From Fusobacterium mortiferum (GTDB taxonomy: Bacteria; Fusobacteriota; Fusobacteriia; Fusobacteriales; Fusobacteriaceae), in assembly GCF_016900045.1 (NCBI RefSeq), contig NZ_JACSNP010000001.1, forward strand, positions 124,001 to 188,000: a DNA stretch of 64,000 nucleotides, in the 5' to 3' direction. This document shows, one piece after another, positions 5,803 to 16,175 of this stretch. How positions within the stretch are numbered: position 1 is the stretch's first letter; each line of letters opens with the position of its first letter. Both the position numbers and the translations under genes were made by a program. The notes under the pieces are model-generated. The model did not search any database and was not told the origin of the DNA. It saw only the letters and a list, made by a program, of their open reading frames with translations.

Positions 5803-8427
5803 ATGGCAGAAACGCCACTTATGAGTCAATATAAAGAGATAAAATCTCAATATACAGATAGTATTTTACTTTTTAGACTTGGAGATTTTTATGAGATGTT
5901 TTTTGAAGATGCTGTAATAGCTTCAAAGGAGTTAGGTCTTACTCTCACAAGTAGAAATAGAGAAAAAGGGTATGAAGTTCCTTTAGCAGGAGTACCATAT
6001 CACTCTGTAGCTTCATATATAGCAAAGCTTGTAGCAAAGGGGCATAAGGTAGCTATCTGTGATCAAGTAGAGGATCCAAAATCATCTAAGGGTATTGTAA
6101 AAAGAGAGGTTACAAGGGTTATAACTCCGGGAACAATTATAGATACAGATTTCTTAGATGAAAAGAGTAATAACTATCTAATGGGAATAAAGATATCTGA
6201 TAATATTGGAGCTTTAGCCTATATAGATATAACAACTGGTGAATTTAAGACAAGTGAAATAGTTGGAGAAGATATACTATTTAGATTATTAGGAGAGATA
6301 AATAAGATTGCTCCGAAAGAGATAGTGTTGGATGAAAAGACTTATGATAACTATATAGATGAGTTCAAAAAGCACAACTCTCTAAGAGAGATAAAGTTTA
6401 CTAAGAGTGTAGAGAGAAAAAAAGCAGAGGAGTATTTAAAAAATTACTTTAATGTAATCTCTTTGGAAAGTTTTGGAATGAAAAATAGAAAAGAAGCCAT
6501 TACGGTATCTGCTTTGGTATTAGAGTATGTTGTAGATTTACAAAAAGGTAAGGAATTGCCAATCACAAACATAAGCTATGTAAGTAGTGAAAATGTGATG
6601 GAGCTAAATATTACTACTCAAAGAAATTTGGATATAGTAGATAACCAAAGGGAGAAGAGTGGAGCTGGAACACTTCTTTGGGTAATGGATAACTGTATGA
6701 CATCTATGGGAAGTAGATTACTAAAAAAATTCTTAAAAAACCCTCTTTTAGATGTTGAAAAGATAAAAGCAAGACAAAGAGATGTAAGTTTCTTTATAGA
6801 GAATGTATTACTTAGAGAGGAGATAAGAGAGAAACTAAAGGATACATATGATATAGAGAGAATAATAGGAAAACTAATTTTAGAAACAGAGAATGGAAGA
6901 GATTTAATAGCTTTAAAGACTTCTATAAAGAGTTCACTAGAAATTTTCAAATTGCTAAAGGGAAATCCACTGTTTGAAATAGATGTAAAAGCATTGGTAG
7001 AGATATATAATATGATAGAGAAAGCCATAGTAGACGAGCCACCATTCTCAGTTAGGGAAGGTGGAGTTATAAAGAGTGGATATAACTCTGACTTAGATGA
7101 GTTACATGGTATCTCAAAAGATGGAAAGGATTATATTCTTGAGATAGAGAATAGAGAGAGAGAAAGAACAGGAATAAAAGGGCTAAAGATAAAATATAAT
7201 AAGGTTTTTGGATATTTTATTGAGGTAACTAAGGCAAACTCAGCTCTTGTTCCAGAGGATTACATAAGAAAGCAAACTTTAGCTAATGCAGAAAGATATA
7301 TAGTGGCAGATTTAAAAGAGTATGAGGAAAAGGTACTTAATGCCAAGGAGAGAATAGAATCTCTTGAATACTATCTATTTAAAGAGTTGACAGCAGAGAT
7401 AAAAAAATATAGAGAGGAGTTACAAAATCTAGCTTATAAAGTAGCATATCTAGATGTAATTACTGACTTTGCTCATATAGCTGTTAAAAACTCATATATT
7501 CAACCAGAGATAAATGATGGTGATGAGATAGAGATAATAGCTGGAAGACATCCAGTAGTAGAGAAACTTATTCCAGCAGGAGAGTTTGTAAAAAATAATA
7601 TAGTATTTGATGATAAAAGAGAGATAATAATACTTACAGGTCCAAATATGTCTGGTAAATCAACATATATGAAGCAGACAGCTCTAATAATAATAATGGC
7701 TCACATAGGGTCATATGTTCCAGCTAACTATGCTAAAATTGGACTTGTAGATAAGATATTTACAAGGGTAGGTGCTAGTGATGACCTACTTACTGGACAA
7801 TCGACATTTATGCTAGAGATGAGTGAGGTAGCTAACATAGTAAACAGTGCTACAAAAAAATCATTTATTATCTTAGATGAGATTGGAAGAGGAACTTCTA
7901 CTTTTGATGGTATATCAATAGCAACAGCTATCACAGAGTATATACATGAGAAAATTGGAGCTAAGACAATATTTGCCACTCACTATCACGAGCTTACTCA
8001 ATTAGAGGATAAGTTAGAAAAAGCTGAAAACTTTAGAATTGAGGTAAAGGAAGATGATAAGGAGATAATCTTCTTAAGGGAGATAGTTAAAGGGGGAGCA
8101 GATAAATCTTATGGAATAGAGGTGGCAAGACTTGCTGGACTACCAAAGGAGATATTAGATAGGTCAAAATCTATTCTTAAGAGATTGGAGGAGAGAAAGG
8201 AGATAGTTGAAAAGAATCTAGGTGGAGAACAACTACTTCTTTTTGGAAATATGGCTCCAAAAGAGGAGGAGACTCAATGTAAAAAAGAGGCTCTAAAAGG
8301 TAAGGAGTTAACTAAAGAGCAAAAAATAGTAATGAGAGTACTAGATGAGATAGAGCCAGATAAATTAACACCATTAGAAGCACTATTGAAACTTAATGAG
8401 TTGAAAAAAATATTGAATGGGAGTTAA
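5803..8427 (+). CDS. mutS: DNA mismatch repair protein MutS
   Basis: This 874-residue protein recognises mismatches and starts methyl-independent or methyl-directed repair with MutL. The mismatch-contacting Phe-X-Glu is F29-Y30-E31 in GDFYEMFFEDA. The Walker A loop GPNMSGKST is at residues 613-621, followed by the ST[FM]LEMSE signature, Walker B (FIILDEIGRGTSTFDG) and the ATHYHELT switch. The C-terminal tail (PDKLTPLEALLKLNELKKI) resembles the tetramerisation helix-turn-helix. All expected domains are present and the length is normal. mutL is about 35 kb away, so the pair is not an operon here. Confidence 0.97.
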   Translation: MAETPLMSQYKEIKSQYTDSILLFRLGDFYEMFFEDAVIASKELGLTLTSRNREKGYEVPLAGVPYHSVASYIAKLVAKGHKVAICDQVEDPKSSKGIVKREVTRVITPGTIIDTDFLDEKSNNYLMGIKISDNIGALAYIDITTGEFKTSEIVGEDILFRLLGEINKIAPKEIVLDEKTYDNYIDEFKKHNSLREIKFTKSVERKKAEEYLKNYFNVISLESFGMKNRKEAITVSALVLEYVVDLQKGKELPITNISYVSSENVMELNITTQRNLDIVDNQREKSGAGTLLWVMDNCMTSMGSRLLKKFLKNPLLDVEKIKARQRDVSFFIENVLLREEIREKLKDTYDIERIIGKLILETENGRDLIALKTSIKSSLEIFKLLKGNPLFEIDVKALVEIYNMIEKAIVDEPPFSVREGGVIKSGYNSDLDELHGISKDGKDYILEIENRERERTGIKGLKIKYNKVFGYFIEVTKANSALVPEDYIRKQTLANAERYIVADLKEYEEKVLNAKERIESLEYYLFKELTAEIKKYREELQNLAYKVAYLDVITDFAHIAVKNSYIQPEINDGDEIEIIAGRHPVVEKLIPAGEFVKNNIVFDDKREIIILTGPNMSGKSTYMKQTALIIIMAHIGSYVPANYAKIGLVDKIFTRVGASDDLLTGQSTFMLEMSEVANIVNSATKKSFIILDEIGRGTSTFDGISIATAITEYIHEKIGAKTIFATHYHELTQLEDKLEKAENFRIEVKEDDKEIIFLREIVKGGADKSYGIEVARLAGLPKEILDRSKSILKRLEERKEIVEKNLGGEQLLLFGNMAPKEEETQCKKEALKGKELTKEQKIVMRVLDEIEPDKLTPLEALLKLNELKKILNGS

Positions 8428-8430
8428 AAT

Positions 8431-11115
8431 ATGAATAAGAAAAAAATAATATATGGAATAGCTATAATAGTAGTAGTTATATTGGGGTATTTAAACTACT
8501 TTGGTGATGAGGGAGAAGTAGGAAAGACAGAACAAGTAGTAGAAACTACTAATGTAACATATAGAAACGAGGATTATTTGGTTGAAGCCCAAAAACAAAA
8601 GGACTATATAAAAGAGAATGAGACGGGATTTGAAAAGGCGAAAGCAAAGGTAAATGATATGTTTCTAAGTGGAGATAATATCTTTATTGATAAAGTAAGA
8701 AACTTAGCCTTAAAAAATAATATCCTTGGAATAAGTCCTAATGGTTGGAGCTTTAAAGCTGAGAATATAGACTATAATAAATTAAAAGATGAGATAACTT
8801 CAACAACTGGAGTTACAGCTATAAATGATGAAAGAGGTTTGACAATCTCTGGACAAAACTTCACAACTGACTCAAAGATGAGTTATATTGAGTTGGAGAA
8901 AGATGTTACTTTAGAGGATAAAAATATAATCTTAAAGGGAGATAAGGGAAATTATGATGACTTATCTAAGATAGTTATTCTTTCTGACAATATTAAATTG
9001 GAAGGAAAGGGAGAGAATCAAGGTGTCATAGATGGAAACTTCAAAACTTTAAGATATAATATGGAGAGTAAAATTTTAGAAGCTTGGGAGCCTTTTGATG
9101 CTATATATAAAGGGGTAAAGTTATCAGCTGAATCCCTATATTTTAAAGAAGATACGGAAACTCTAAAGATCTCTAAAAATGTAGTTATTGAAGTAAATGG
9201 CTTTAAAATAAATGTAACTAGATTGGATAAGGGAGCAAATAGTGATATCTTAAATATTGTAGGAAAAATAAAGGGAAGTAACGGAATTTACTCTTTTGTA
9301 GGAGATGGGGGAACATATAACACTCAAAGCAAAGTACTAACTATTACAGGTAATATAGTTGGAACTTCTACAAAGGGAGAGAAGATAACAGGAGAGAAAC
9401 TTGTATATGATAGCAATACTCAACTGTTGACACTTTCTGGTAAAAAAGATGTAAGATACTCATCAGCAGATGGAGAATTAGTTACAAAATCTTTTACTTA
9501 TAATAATGCAACAAAGGAGCTTGTAACAGATGGAAGTTATAGTTTCATCGGACCAAAATATGAGAGTAAGGGTAAAAAACTTTACTTTAATAATACTACT
9601 AAGGATATAAAGATAACAGATGGGTATATCCTAGATAAGAGCAAAGGACAAAAACTTCAAGGAGAGCAACTTGCCTATAATACTAATACACAAGATAGTA
9701 GTGCAGTAGGTAAAGCTTATATGGAAGATAAGAGATATTCACTTTTAAGTGATAGTATTATCTATACAGGAGCAGATAAAAATGCTAAAATAAATGGTAA
9801 GTATACAGTGAAAGCTTTAGATGGTAGTATGATGTTTCAAGGTAAAGATGCTACATATAATCAAGGGAATGGAGAGTTTTTAAGTAGTGGTGATGTAACT
9901 CTTCAAAGTGATGGTTATACAGCTAAGGGAAGTAACTTAACTTATAATACAGAGAATGGACTTGGAAAATTAGGAAGTAGTATTGAGATAGTTAATCCTA
10001 AGGACAATGTAAGAATAACAGGAGATAACTTCTCTTTTAAAAATGGAGAGTATCTAGAGATAGATGGAAATCTTCATATGGAAAGTGATACTGTAATAGT
10101 TAATTCTCAAAGTGCTAAGTATAATTTAAAGGATAAAAATATCTATATTCCAGAAAAAATAGATTTTAAATCAAAAGATGGTAAAACTTATGGTATAATG
10201 GATAGAGGAGTTTACTATACTGAGGATTCAAAATTTGTAGGAGACAATTTTAGCGGAAAGAGCAATACAAGTACTTTGACAAGTAAAAAGATGACATATT
10301 TTTCAAAGGAAGAGAAATTACTTTTCCAAGATAAAGTTGTGATGAAAGATATTGATTCTACATTTAGAGGAGAAAGTGTAGAATATTATCCAAAGACTGA
10401 GACAATTAAATCATTAGATAAATATACAATTGACTATAAAGATTTTACATTTAAGGGAGATAGTGGAGTATTTAATAACAAAACAGGAATCTTAGATGGA
10501 AATAGATCTGATATAACAACAGTAAATGGTGATAGATTTACATCTGATAAGATACATGGAAACTTAAAAGAGATGATAATGGATTTTATAGGAGATGTAA
10601 AGGGTGAAGTCAAGGATAAGGGAGTTGTAACAACTTTTGAAGGAGACTTTGCAAGAGTATACTTTAAAAATAGTGGAAAGTATGAGATATTAAGAAGTGA
10701 GATAAGAGAAAATGCTGTCTTTGTACAAGGAGATAAAAAATTAGAGTCTGATTATATAGAGATAGATTCAAATAGAAGATTAGTTTTTTCTAAGGAGAGT
10801 ACAAAATTGACTATTGTTGATGATGTAAATGGTGAAACAATAATAAAATCAGCAGTGGCAGAAGTAGATATAGAGAATGATATAGCTACTTTGATAGGAA
10901 ATGTGTATATTGAAAATAGAAACTCTGAATATGGATTGACAACAGTAAAAGCCGATAGAGGAATAATTAGACAAAAAACTGGAACAGTAGAATTAATTGG
11001 ACATGTAGAGATAGAAAATGAAGAATCTATAGTTCAGGCCGATAGAGGAATTTATAATATGGAAACTAAGAAAATAAAAGCCTCTGGAAATGTTTATGTA
11101 GACTATAAAAAATAA
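8431..11115 (+). CDS. Giant LptC/LptA (OstA)-like periplasmic LPS bridge protein
   Basis: This 894-residue protein has a single N-terminal membrane anchor (about residues 5-22, IIYGIAIIVVVILGYL) and an otherwise periplasmic chain. It is made of many short OstA/LptA-type beta repeats such as GEKLVYDSNTQLLTLSG and ADRGIYNMETKKIKASGNV. Standard LptC (about 190 residues) has one anchor plus one beta-jellyroll, and LptA (about 185) is one jellyroll. By length this chain could hold around five jellyroll units. It lies three bases after mutS and 11 before lptB, as lptC-lptA-lptB do elsewhere, so it most likely connects LptB2FG to the outer membrane. I infer that one chain replaces LptC plus an LptA oligomer. 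Confidence 0.8.
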   Translation: MNKKKIIYGIAIIVVVILGYLNYFGDEGEVGKTEQVVETTNVTYRNEDYLVEAQKQKDYIKENETGFEKAKAKVNDMFLSGDNIFIDKVRNLALKNNILGISPNGWSFKAENIDYNKLKDEITSTTGVTAINDERGLTISGQNFTTDSKMSYIELEKDVTLEDKNIILKGDKGNYDDLSKIVILSDNIKLEGKGENQGVIDGNFKTLRYNMESKILEAWEPFDAIYKGVKLSAESLYFKEDTETLKISKNVVIEVNGFKINVTRLDKGANSDILNIVGKIKGSNGIYSFVGDGGTYNTQSKVLTITGNIVGTSTKGEKITGEKLVYDSNTQLLTLSGKKDVRYSSADGELVTKSFTYNNATKELVTDGSYSFIGPKYESKGKKLYFNNTTKDIKITDGYILDKSKGQKLQGEQLAYNTNTQDSSAVGKAYMEDKRYSLLSDSIIYTGADKNAKINGKYTVKALDGSMMFQGKDATYNQGNGEFLSSGDVTLQSDGYTAKGSNLTYNTENGLGKLGSSIEIVNPKDNVRITGDNFSFKNGEYLEIDGNLHMESDTVIVNSQSAKYNLKDKNIYIPEKIDFKSKDGKTYGIMDRGVYYTEDSKFVGDNFSGKSNTSTLTSKKMTYFSKEEKLLFQDKVVMKDIDSTFRGESVEYYPKTETIKSLDKYTIDYKDFTFKGDSGVFNNKTGILDGNRSDITTVNGDRFTSDKIHGNLKEMIMDFIGDVKGEVKDKGVVTTFEGDFARVYFKNSGKYEILRSEIRENAVFVQGDKKLESDYIEIDSNRRLVFSKESTKLTIVDDVNGETIIKSAVAEVDIENDIATLIGNVYIENRNSEYGLTTVKADRGIIRQKTGTVELIGHVEIENEESIVQADRGIYNMETKKIKASGNVYVDYKK

Positions 11116-11126
11116 GGAGATAAGTT

Positions 11127-11852
11127 ATGATAAATTTATCAGCTCAAAATCTATGTAAAAGTTATAAAAAAAGAAAAGTTGTAACTGATGTAAGTCTAGA
11201 AGTAAAAAAAGGTGAGATAGTTGGACTATTAGGACCAAATGGTGCTGGAAAGACTACTACTTTCTATATGATAACTGGAATAGTAAGACCAGATAGTGGA
11301 AGTGTATTCTGTGATAATATAGAGGTTACAGATTATCCAATGTATAAGAGAGCTAATATGGGAATAGGATATCTTGCCCAAGAGCCATCAATATTTAGAA
11401 ACTTGAGTGTAGAGGAGAATATAGCTGCTGTACTTGAGATGAAAGGTATTAGTAAAGGGGAGCAAAGAGAGACAATAGATAAACTTTTAGAGGAGTTTAA
11501 ATTAACTCATGTTCAAAAATCTTTAGGATTTTCTCTTTCAGGTGGAGAGAGAAGAAGGGTAGAGATAGCTAGAACAATAGCTAATAATCCGAGCTTTATC
11601 CTACTGGATGAGCCTTTTGCTGGAGTTGACCCAATAGCAGTAGAGGATATTCAACAGATAATAAGATATCTAAAAAATAGAGGATTAGGAATACTTATCA
11701 CTGATCACAGTGTAAGAGAGACTTTAAGAATTACAGAGAAAGCCTATATAATGGCTCAAGGAAAAGTACTTATAAGTGGAACACCAGAAGAGATAGCTGA
11801 GAATGAAACTGCTAGAAAAATTTACCTAGGTGAAAAGTTTAAACTTGATTAA
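11127..11852 (+). CDS. lptB: LPS export ABC transporter ATPase LptB
   Basis: This 241-residue cytoplasmic ATPase powers lipopolysaccharide extraction by LptFG. The Walker A loop GPNGAGKTT is at residues 36-44. The Q-loop region reads GYLAQEPSIFRNLSVEENI, a typical LptB sequence, followed by the signature SLSGGERRRVEIAR, Walker B FILLDEPFAGVDPIAV and the H-loop ITDHSVRETL. It follows the giant LptC/A-like gene directly. Its membrane partners LptF and LptG are encoded at 20.1-22.3 kb. Confidence 0.95.
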   Translation: MINLSAQNLCKSYKKRKVVTDVSLEVKKGEIVGLLGPNGAGKTTTFYMITGIVRPDSGSVFCDNIEVTDYPMYKRANMGIGYLAQEPSIFRNLSVEENIAAVLEMKGISKGEQRETIDKLLEEFKLTHVQKSLGFSLSGGERRRVEIARTIANNPSFILLDEPFAGVDPIAVEDIQQIIRYLKNRGLGILITDHSVRETLRITEKAYIMAQGKVLISGTPEEIAENETARKIYLGEKFKLD

Positions 11853-11904
11853 TAAGTAGAAAAATTAAAATTAAAAATAGAAATAAAATAAAACTGGAGG
11901 AACT

Positions 11905-14505
11905 ATGTTAACAGGAAATCAAATTAGAAAAGAGTTCATAGAATTCTTTAAGAAAAAAAATCACAAACATTTTGAGAGTGCATCTTTAATTCCAGATGAT
12001 CCATCTCTATTATTAACAGTAGCAGGAATGGTGCCTTTCAAACCATATTTCTTAGGACAAAAAGAAGCTCCATATCCAAGAATAACAACTTATCAAAAGT
12101 CAATCAGAACAAATGACTTAGAAAACGTAGGAAGAACTGCTAGACACCATACTTTCTTTGAAATGTTAGGAAACTTCTCGTTTGGAGATTATTTCAAAGA
12201 GGAAGCTATAGTTTGGTCTTGGGAGTTCGTAACAGAAGTATTAGGACTTGATAAAGATAAACTATGGGTATCTGTATTTACAACTGATGATGAAGCAGAA
12301 CAAATTTGGATAGAAAAATGTAACTTCCCAAAAGAGAGAATTGTAAGACTTGGAGAAGATGAAAACTGGTGGGCAGCAGGACCAACAGGTTCATGTGGAC
12401 CATGTTCAGAGATACATGTAGATTTAGGACCAGCTTATGGTGGAGATGAAAATTCAAAACTTGGAGATGAGGGAACAGATAACCGTTTCATTGAGATTTG
12501 GAACCTAGTATTCACAGAGTGGAACAGAATGGAAGATGGTTCATTACAACCATTACCTAAGAAAAATATAGATACTGGAGCTGGATTAGAGAGAGTTACA
12601 GCTATGGTACAAGGAAAACCAAATAACTTTGAAACTGACCTATTATTCCCATTAGTAGAGGAAGCTGGAAGATTAACAGGTGCTAAATATGGAGAGGACA
12701 AGGAAAAAGACTTCTCATTAAAAGTTATAACTGACCACTCAAGAGCAGTTACATTCCTAATAAATGATGGAGTAGTACCATCAAATGAAGGAAGAGGATA
12801 TGTATTAAGAAGAATCTTAAGAAGAGCTGTAAGACACGGAAGATTACTAGGTCAATCAGAGTTATTCCTATACAAGATGGTAGATAAAGTTGTAGAGATA
12901 ATGAACGAAGCTTATCCAGACTTAAATGATAACTTAGAGCACATCAAAAAAGTTGTTAAGATAGAGGAAGAAAAATTCTCTCGTACTCTAGACCAAGGAA
13001 TACAACTTGTAAACCAAGAGATAGAAAAGGTAAAATCAGAGGGTGGAAAGAAACTTTCTGGAGAGATAACATTCAAACTATATGATACATATGGATTCCC
13101 TTATGAATTAACAGAAGAGATCTGTGAAGAGAAGGGAGTGGAGGTTTCAAGAGAAGAGTTTGAAGCTAAAATGGAAGAGCAAAAAGAGAAAGCTAGATCT
13201 GCAAGAGAAGTAGTAATGGAAAAAGGGCAAGATAGCTTTATAGAGGAGTTCTATGATAAGTATGGAACCACTAAATTCGTAGGATATGAAACTTTAAAAG
13301 AGACAGCTAAATTATTAAGTATCAGAGAGGGAAAAGATGGAAAAACTCTTATGATATTTGATGCGACACCATTCTATGGAGAGTCTGGAGGACAAGCTGC
13401 AGATACTGGAGTAATATCTGGAAATGGATTTGAAGGAAAAGTAGTAGATGTCCAAAAACAAAAGGGAATATTTACACACACTGTTGAAATAATAAAAGGA
13501 GAAGCTAAAGAGGGAGCAGAGTATCTATTAGAAGTAGATGAGATGAATAGAGTAGCTACAGCTAAGAACCATACAGCAACTCACTTATTACATAAGGCTT
13601 TAAGAGAGGTATTAGGAGCTCATGTACAACAAGCTGGTTCATTAGTAAATGGACAAAGATTAAGATTTGACTTCAACCACTATGAAGCTATGACAGCTGA
13701 AGAGATTGAAAAAGTAGAAAATTTAGTAAATGAAAAAATTGCAGAATCACTATGTGTAACTGTAAGAGATATGAGCATGGACGAAGCTAAGAAAGAGGGA
13801 GCTATGGCTCTATTCGGAGATAAGTATGGAGATATAGTTAGAGTTGTAAAAGTAGATGACTTCTCTATCGAGCTTTGTGGAGGAACTCACATAGATAATA
13901 TAGCTAAGATAGGATTATTCAAAATAGAATCAGAAAGTGGAGTAGCAGCTGGAGTAAGAAGAATAGAAGCAGTTACAGGACTTGGAGCATATGAATTAGT
14001 TAAGAGAATGGAAAGAACTCTAAAAGAGATAGCTAAGACAGTAAAAGCTGATGAGGCTAACGTTGTAGAAAGAGTAGAAAAAATGACAGAAACTCTAAGA
14101 GAAAACTCTAAAGAGATAGAGTCATTAAAAGCTAAGATAACTAACTATGAAGCAGGTTCATTAAATGATGCAGCTGAAGAGATCAATGGTGTAAAAGTTG
14201 TAATAAAGACTTTCAAGGATAAGACAGCAGAAGAGTTAAGACAAATGGTAGACTCTCTAAAGGATAAATTAGGAAGCTGTGTAGTTGTGCTTGCATCTGG
14301 AGAGGATAAAGCTATATTTGCTGTAGGAGTAACTAAGGATTTAATAGGAAAAGCTAAAGCTGGAAATCTAGTAAAAGAAGCAGCTCAAATAGCTGGAGGA
14401 AATGGTGGAGGAAGACCTGATTTTGCTCAAGCTGGAGGAAAAGATGCTTCTAAGATAGAGGAAGCTGTAGCAAAAGTTAGAGAAACTTTAAAAACTTTAT
14501 TATAA
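11905..14505 (+). CDS. alaS: Alanyl-tRNA synthetase
   Basis: This 866-residue class II synthetase charges tRNA-Ala. The N-terminal catalytic core contains the TARHHTFFEMLGNFSFGDYF segment and the GPTGSCGPCSEIH motif. The editing domain has the zinc-binding HTATHLLHKAL and CGGTH. The C-Ala domain ends with GGNGGGRPDFAQAGGKD. The length is normal for bacteria. GGAGG lies 6 bases before the ATG. There is no T-box leader in the 52-base gap after lptB. ruvX follows after 9 bases, the alaS-ruvX order also seen in Firmicutes. Confidence 0.97.
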   Translation: MLTGNQIRKEFIEFFKKKNHKHFESASLIPDDPSLLLTVAGMVPFKPYFLGQKEAPYPRITTYQKSIRTNDLENVGRTARHHTFFEMLGNFSFGDYFKEEAIVWSWEFVTEVLGLDKDKLWVSVFTTDDEAEQIWIEKCNFPKERIVRLGEDENWWAAGPTGSCGPCSEIHVDLGPAYGGDENSKLGDEGTDNRFIEIWNLVFTEWNRMEDGSLQPLPKKNIDTGAGLERVTAMVQGKPNNFETDLLFPLVEEAGRLTGAKYGEDKEKDFSLKVITDHSRAVTFLINDGVVPSNEGRGYVLRRILRRAVRHGRLLGQSELFLYKMVDKVVEIMNEAYPDLNDNLEHIKKVVKIEEEKFSRTLDQGIQLVNQEIEKVKSEGGKKLSGEITFKLYDTYGFPYELTEEICEEKGVEVSREEFEAKMEEQKEKARSAREVVMEKGQDSFIEEFYDKYGTTKFVGYETLKETAKLLSIREGKDGKTLMIFDATPFYGESGGQAADTGVISGNGFEGKVVDVQKQKGIFTHTVEIIKGEAKEGAEYLLEVDEMNRVATAKNHTATHLLHKALREVLGAHVQQAGSLVNGQRLRFDFNHYEAMTAEEIEKVENLVNEKIAESLCVTVRDMSMDEAKKEGAMALFGDKYGDIVRVVKVDDFSIELCGGTHIDNIAKIGLFKIESESGVAAGVRRIEAVTGLGAYELVKRMERTLKEIAKTVKADEANVVERVEKMTETLRENSKEIESLKAKITNYEAGSLNDAAEEINGVKVVIKTFKDKTAEELRQMVDSLKDKLGSCVVVLASGEDKAIFAVGVTKDLIGKAKAGNLVKEAAQIAGGNGGGRPDFAQAGGKDASKIEEAVAKVRETLKTLL

Positions 14506-14514
14506 GGGGTACAG

Positions 14515-14934
14515 ATGTTTAAAAAGTATATTGCCTTAGATGTTGGTGATGTAAGAATAGGTGTGGCTAAATCTGATATAATGGGGATATTAGCCACTCC
14601 CCTTGAAGTTATTGACAGAAGAAAAGTAAAGGCTGTAAAGAGAATAGAAGAGATACTTACTCAAGAGAATACAAAATCTCTTGTAATAGGAATACCAAAG
14701 AGCCTAGATGGAACAGAGAAAAGACAGGCTGAAAAGGTAAGAGAGTTTATAGAGAAACTAAATAAAAATATTGAAGGATTAGAGATATTTGAAGTAGATG
14801 AGAGATTGACTACAGTATCAGCTGATAGACTTCTAAATGAGAGTAATAAAAAAGGAGCTCTTGAAAAGAGAAAAGTAGTTGATAAGGTAGCTGCAGCGAT
14901 AATTCTTCAAAGTTTCTTAGACAGAAAAAGATAG
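14515..14934 (+). CDS. ruvX: RuvX/YqgF family pre-16S rRNA processing nuclease
   Basis: This 139-residue RNase H-fold protein belongs to the YqgF family, which matures the 5' end of 16S rRNA and was earlier called a Holliday junction resolvase. The first strand carries the catalytic Asp (YIALDVGDVRIGVAKSD), then IGIPKSLDGT, and the second acidic site is VDERLTTVSADR. The C-terminal VDKVAAAIILQSFLD is typical. It overlaps no neighbour and lies in the alaS-secDF block. Confidence 0.93.
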   Translation: MFKKYIALDVGDVRIGVAKSDIMGILATPLEVIDRRKVKAVKRIEEILTQENTKSLVIGIPKSLDGTEKRQAEKVREFIEKLNKNIEGLEIFEVDERLTTVSADRLLNESNKKGALEKRKVVDKVAAAIILQSFLDRKR

Positions 14935-14952
14935 TTAAAATAGGAGGGGAAA

Positions 14953-16173
14953 ATGAGTTCAAAACTAATGATGAGATTACTCCTTGTCATAATGGTAGTT
15001 TGTGGAGCTGTATGGCTGAGTTTTGCTAAGCCAACTAAGCTTGGACTAGACTTGAAAGGTGGAGTATATGTAGTACTAGAAGCAGTACCTGAAGAGGGAG
15101 TTACTATAGATAGTCAGGCTATGGATAGACTGATAGAGGTACTAGATAGAAGAATCAACGGACTAGGAGTAGCAGAATCAGTAGTACAAAAAGCTGGAGA
15201 TAATAAGGTAATAGTTGAATTACCAGGAGTAAACAATACAGAAGATGCTATAAAGATGATAGGGAAGACAGCTCTTTTAGAGTTTAGAATAGTAAATTCT
15301 GATGGTACATTGGGAGATACTCTTCTTACAGGAAGTGCTTTAAAGAAAGCTGATGTATCATATGATAATTTAGGAAGACCTCAAATCCAATTTGAGATGA
15401 ATCAAGATGGAGCAGTAAAATTTGCAGAGATAACAAGAAATAATATAGGAAAACAACTTGCTATAACTCTTGATGGAGTTGTACAGACAGCTCCTATGAT
15501 AAACTCTGAAATCCCTAGTGGAAATGGAGTTATTACAGGAAACTATACAGTTGAAGAGGCTAAGGCTACAGCTACGCTTTTGAATGCTGGAGCTCTTCCA
15601 GTGAAGGCAGAGATAGCTGAAACTAGAACGGTAGGAGCATCATTAGGAGATGAATCTATAGCTCAAAGTAAAAATGCTGGAATATTAGCTATGGGATTAA
15701 TAGGGATATTTATGCTAGTTTTCTATAGATTACCGGGAATAGTTGCCGATATAGCTCTTGTTATATTTGGACTTATTACTTTTGGAGCTTTAAACTTTAT
15801 CGATGCAACTTTAACACTTCCAGGAATAGCTGGACTTATTCTTTCAGCTGGAATGGCAGTTGATGCCAATGTAATTATCTTTGAAAGAATAAAAGAGGAG
15901 TTAAGGTTTGGAAATAGTGTAATAAATAGTATAAATGCTGGATTTAACAAGGGATTTGTAGCAATATTTGACTCAAATATTACAACACTTATAATAACAG
16001 CAATACTATTTACATTTGGTACTGGACCAGTTAAAGGGTTTGCAGTAACTTTAACAATAGGAACACTTGCATCTATGTTTACAGCAGTAACTATTACAAA
16101 AATACTTCTTCTTACATTTGTAAAGGTTTTCAAGTTTGAAAGACCAGAATTATTTGGAGTAAGGGGGAGATAG
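14953..16173 (+). CDS. secD: Protein translocase subunit SecD
   Basis: This 406-residue inner-membrane protein works with SecF to drive protein export with the proton gradient. It has an N-terminal membrane segment, the FAKPTKLGLDLKGGVYVVLE motif, a periplasmic P1 domain, and a C-terminal five-helix RND block containing AGMAVDANVIIFERIKEEL. It is shorter than E. coli SecD (615 residues), with a reduced periplasmic region as in many Gram-positive and thermophilic homologues. secF follows after two bases. Confidence 0.95.
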   Translation: MSSKLMMRLLLVIMVVCGAVWLSFAKPTKLGLDLKGGVYVVLEAVPEEGVTIDSQAMDRLIEVLDRRINGLGVAESVVQKAGDNKVIVELPGVNNTEDAIKMIGKTALLEFRIVNSDGTLGDTLLTGSALKKADVSYDNLGRPQIQFEMNQDGAVKFAEITRNNIGKQLAITLDGVVQTAPMINSEIPSGNGVITGNYTVEEAKATATLLNAGALPVKAEIAETRTVGASLGDESIAQSKNAGILAMGLIGIFMLVFYRLPGIVADIALVIFGLITFGALNFIDATLTLPGIAGLILSAGMAVDANVIIFERIKEELRFGNSVINSINAGFNKGFVAIFDSNITTLIITAILFTFGTGPVKGFAVTLTIGTLASMFTAVTITKILLLTFVKVFKFERPELFGVRGR

Positions 16174-16175
16174 TA

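Noticed and set aside
6618-7028. 136-codon minus-strand ORF inside mutS
   Set aside because: It overlaps a conserved MutS domain in full, has low-complexity Ser/Ile/Phe composition typical of antisense AT-rich coding DNA, and no Shine-Dalgarno sequence.
11853-11904. T-box leader before alaS
   Set aside because: The gap is 52 bases with no AGGGUGG-type T-box sequence or hairpins. The same holds for the 37-base gap before lysS.
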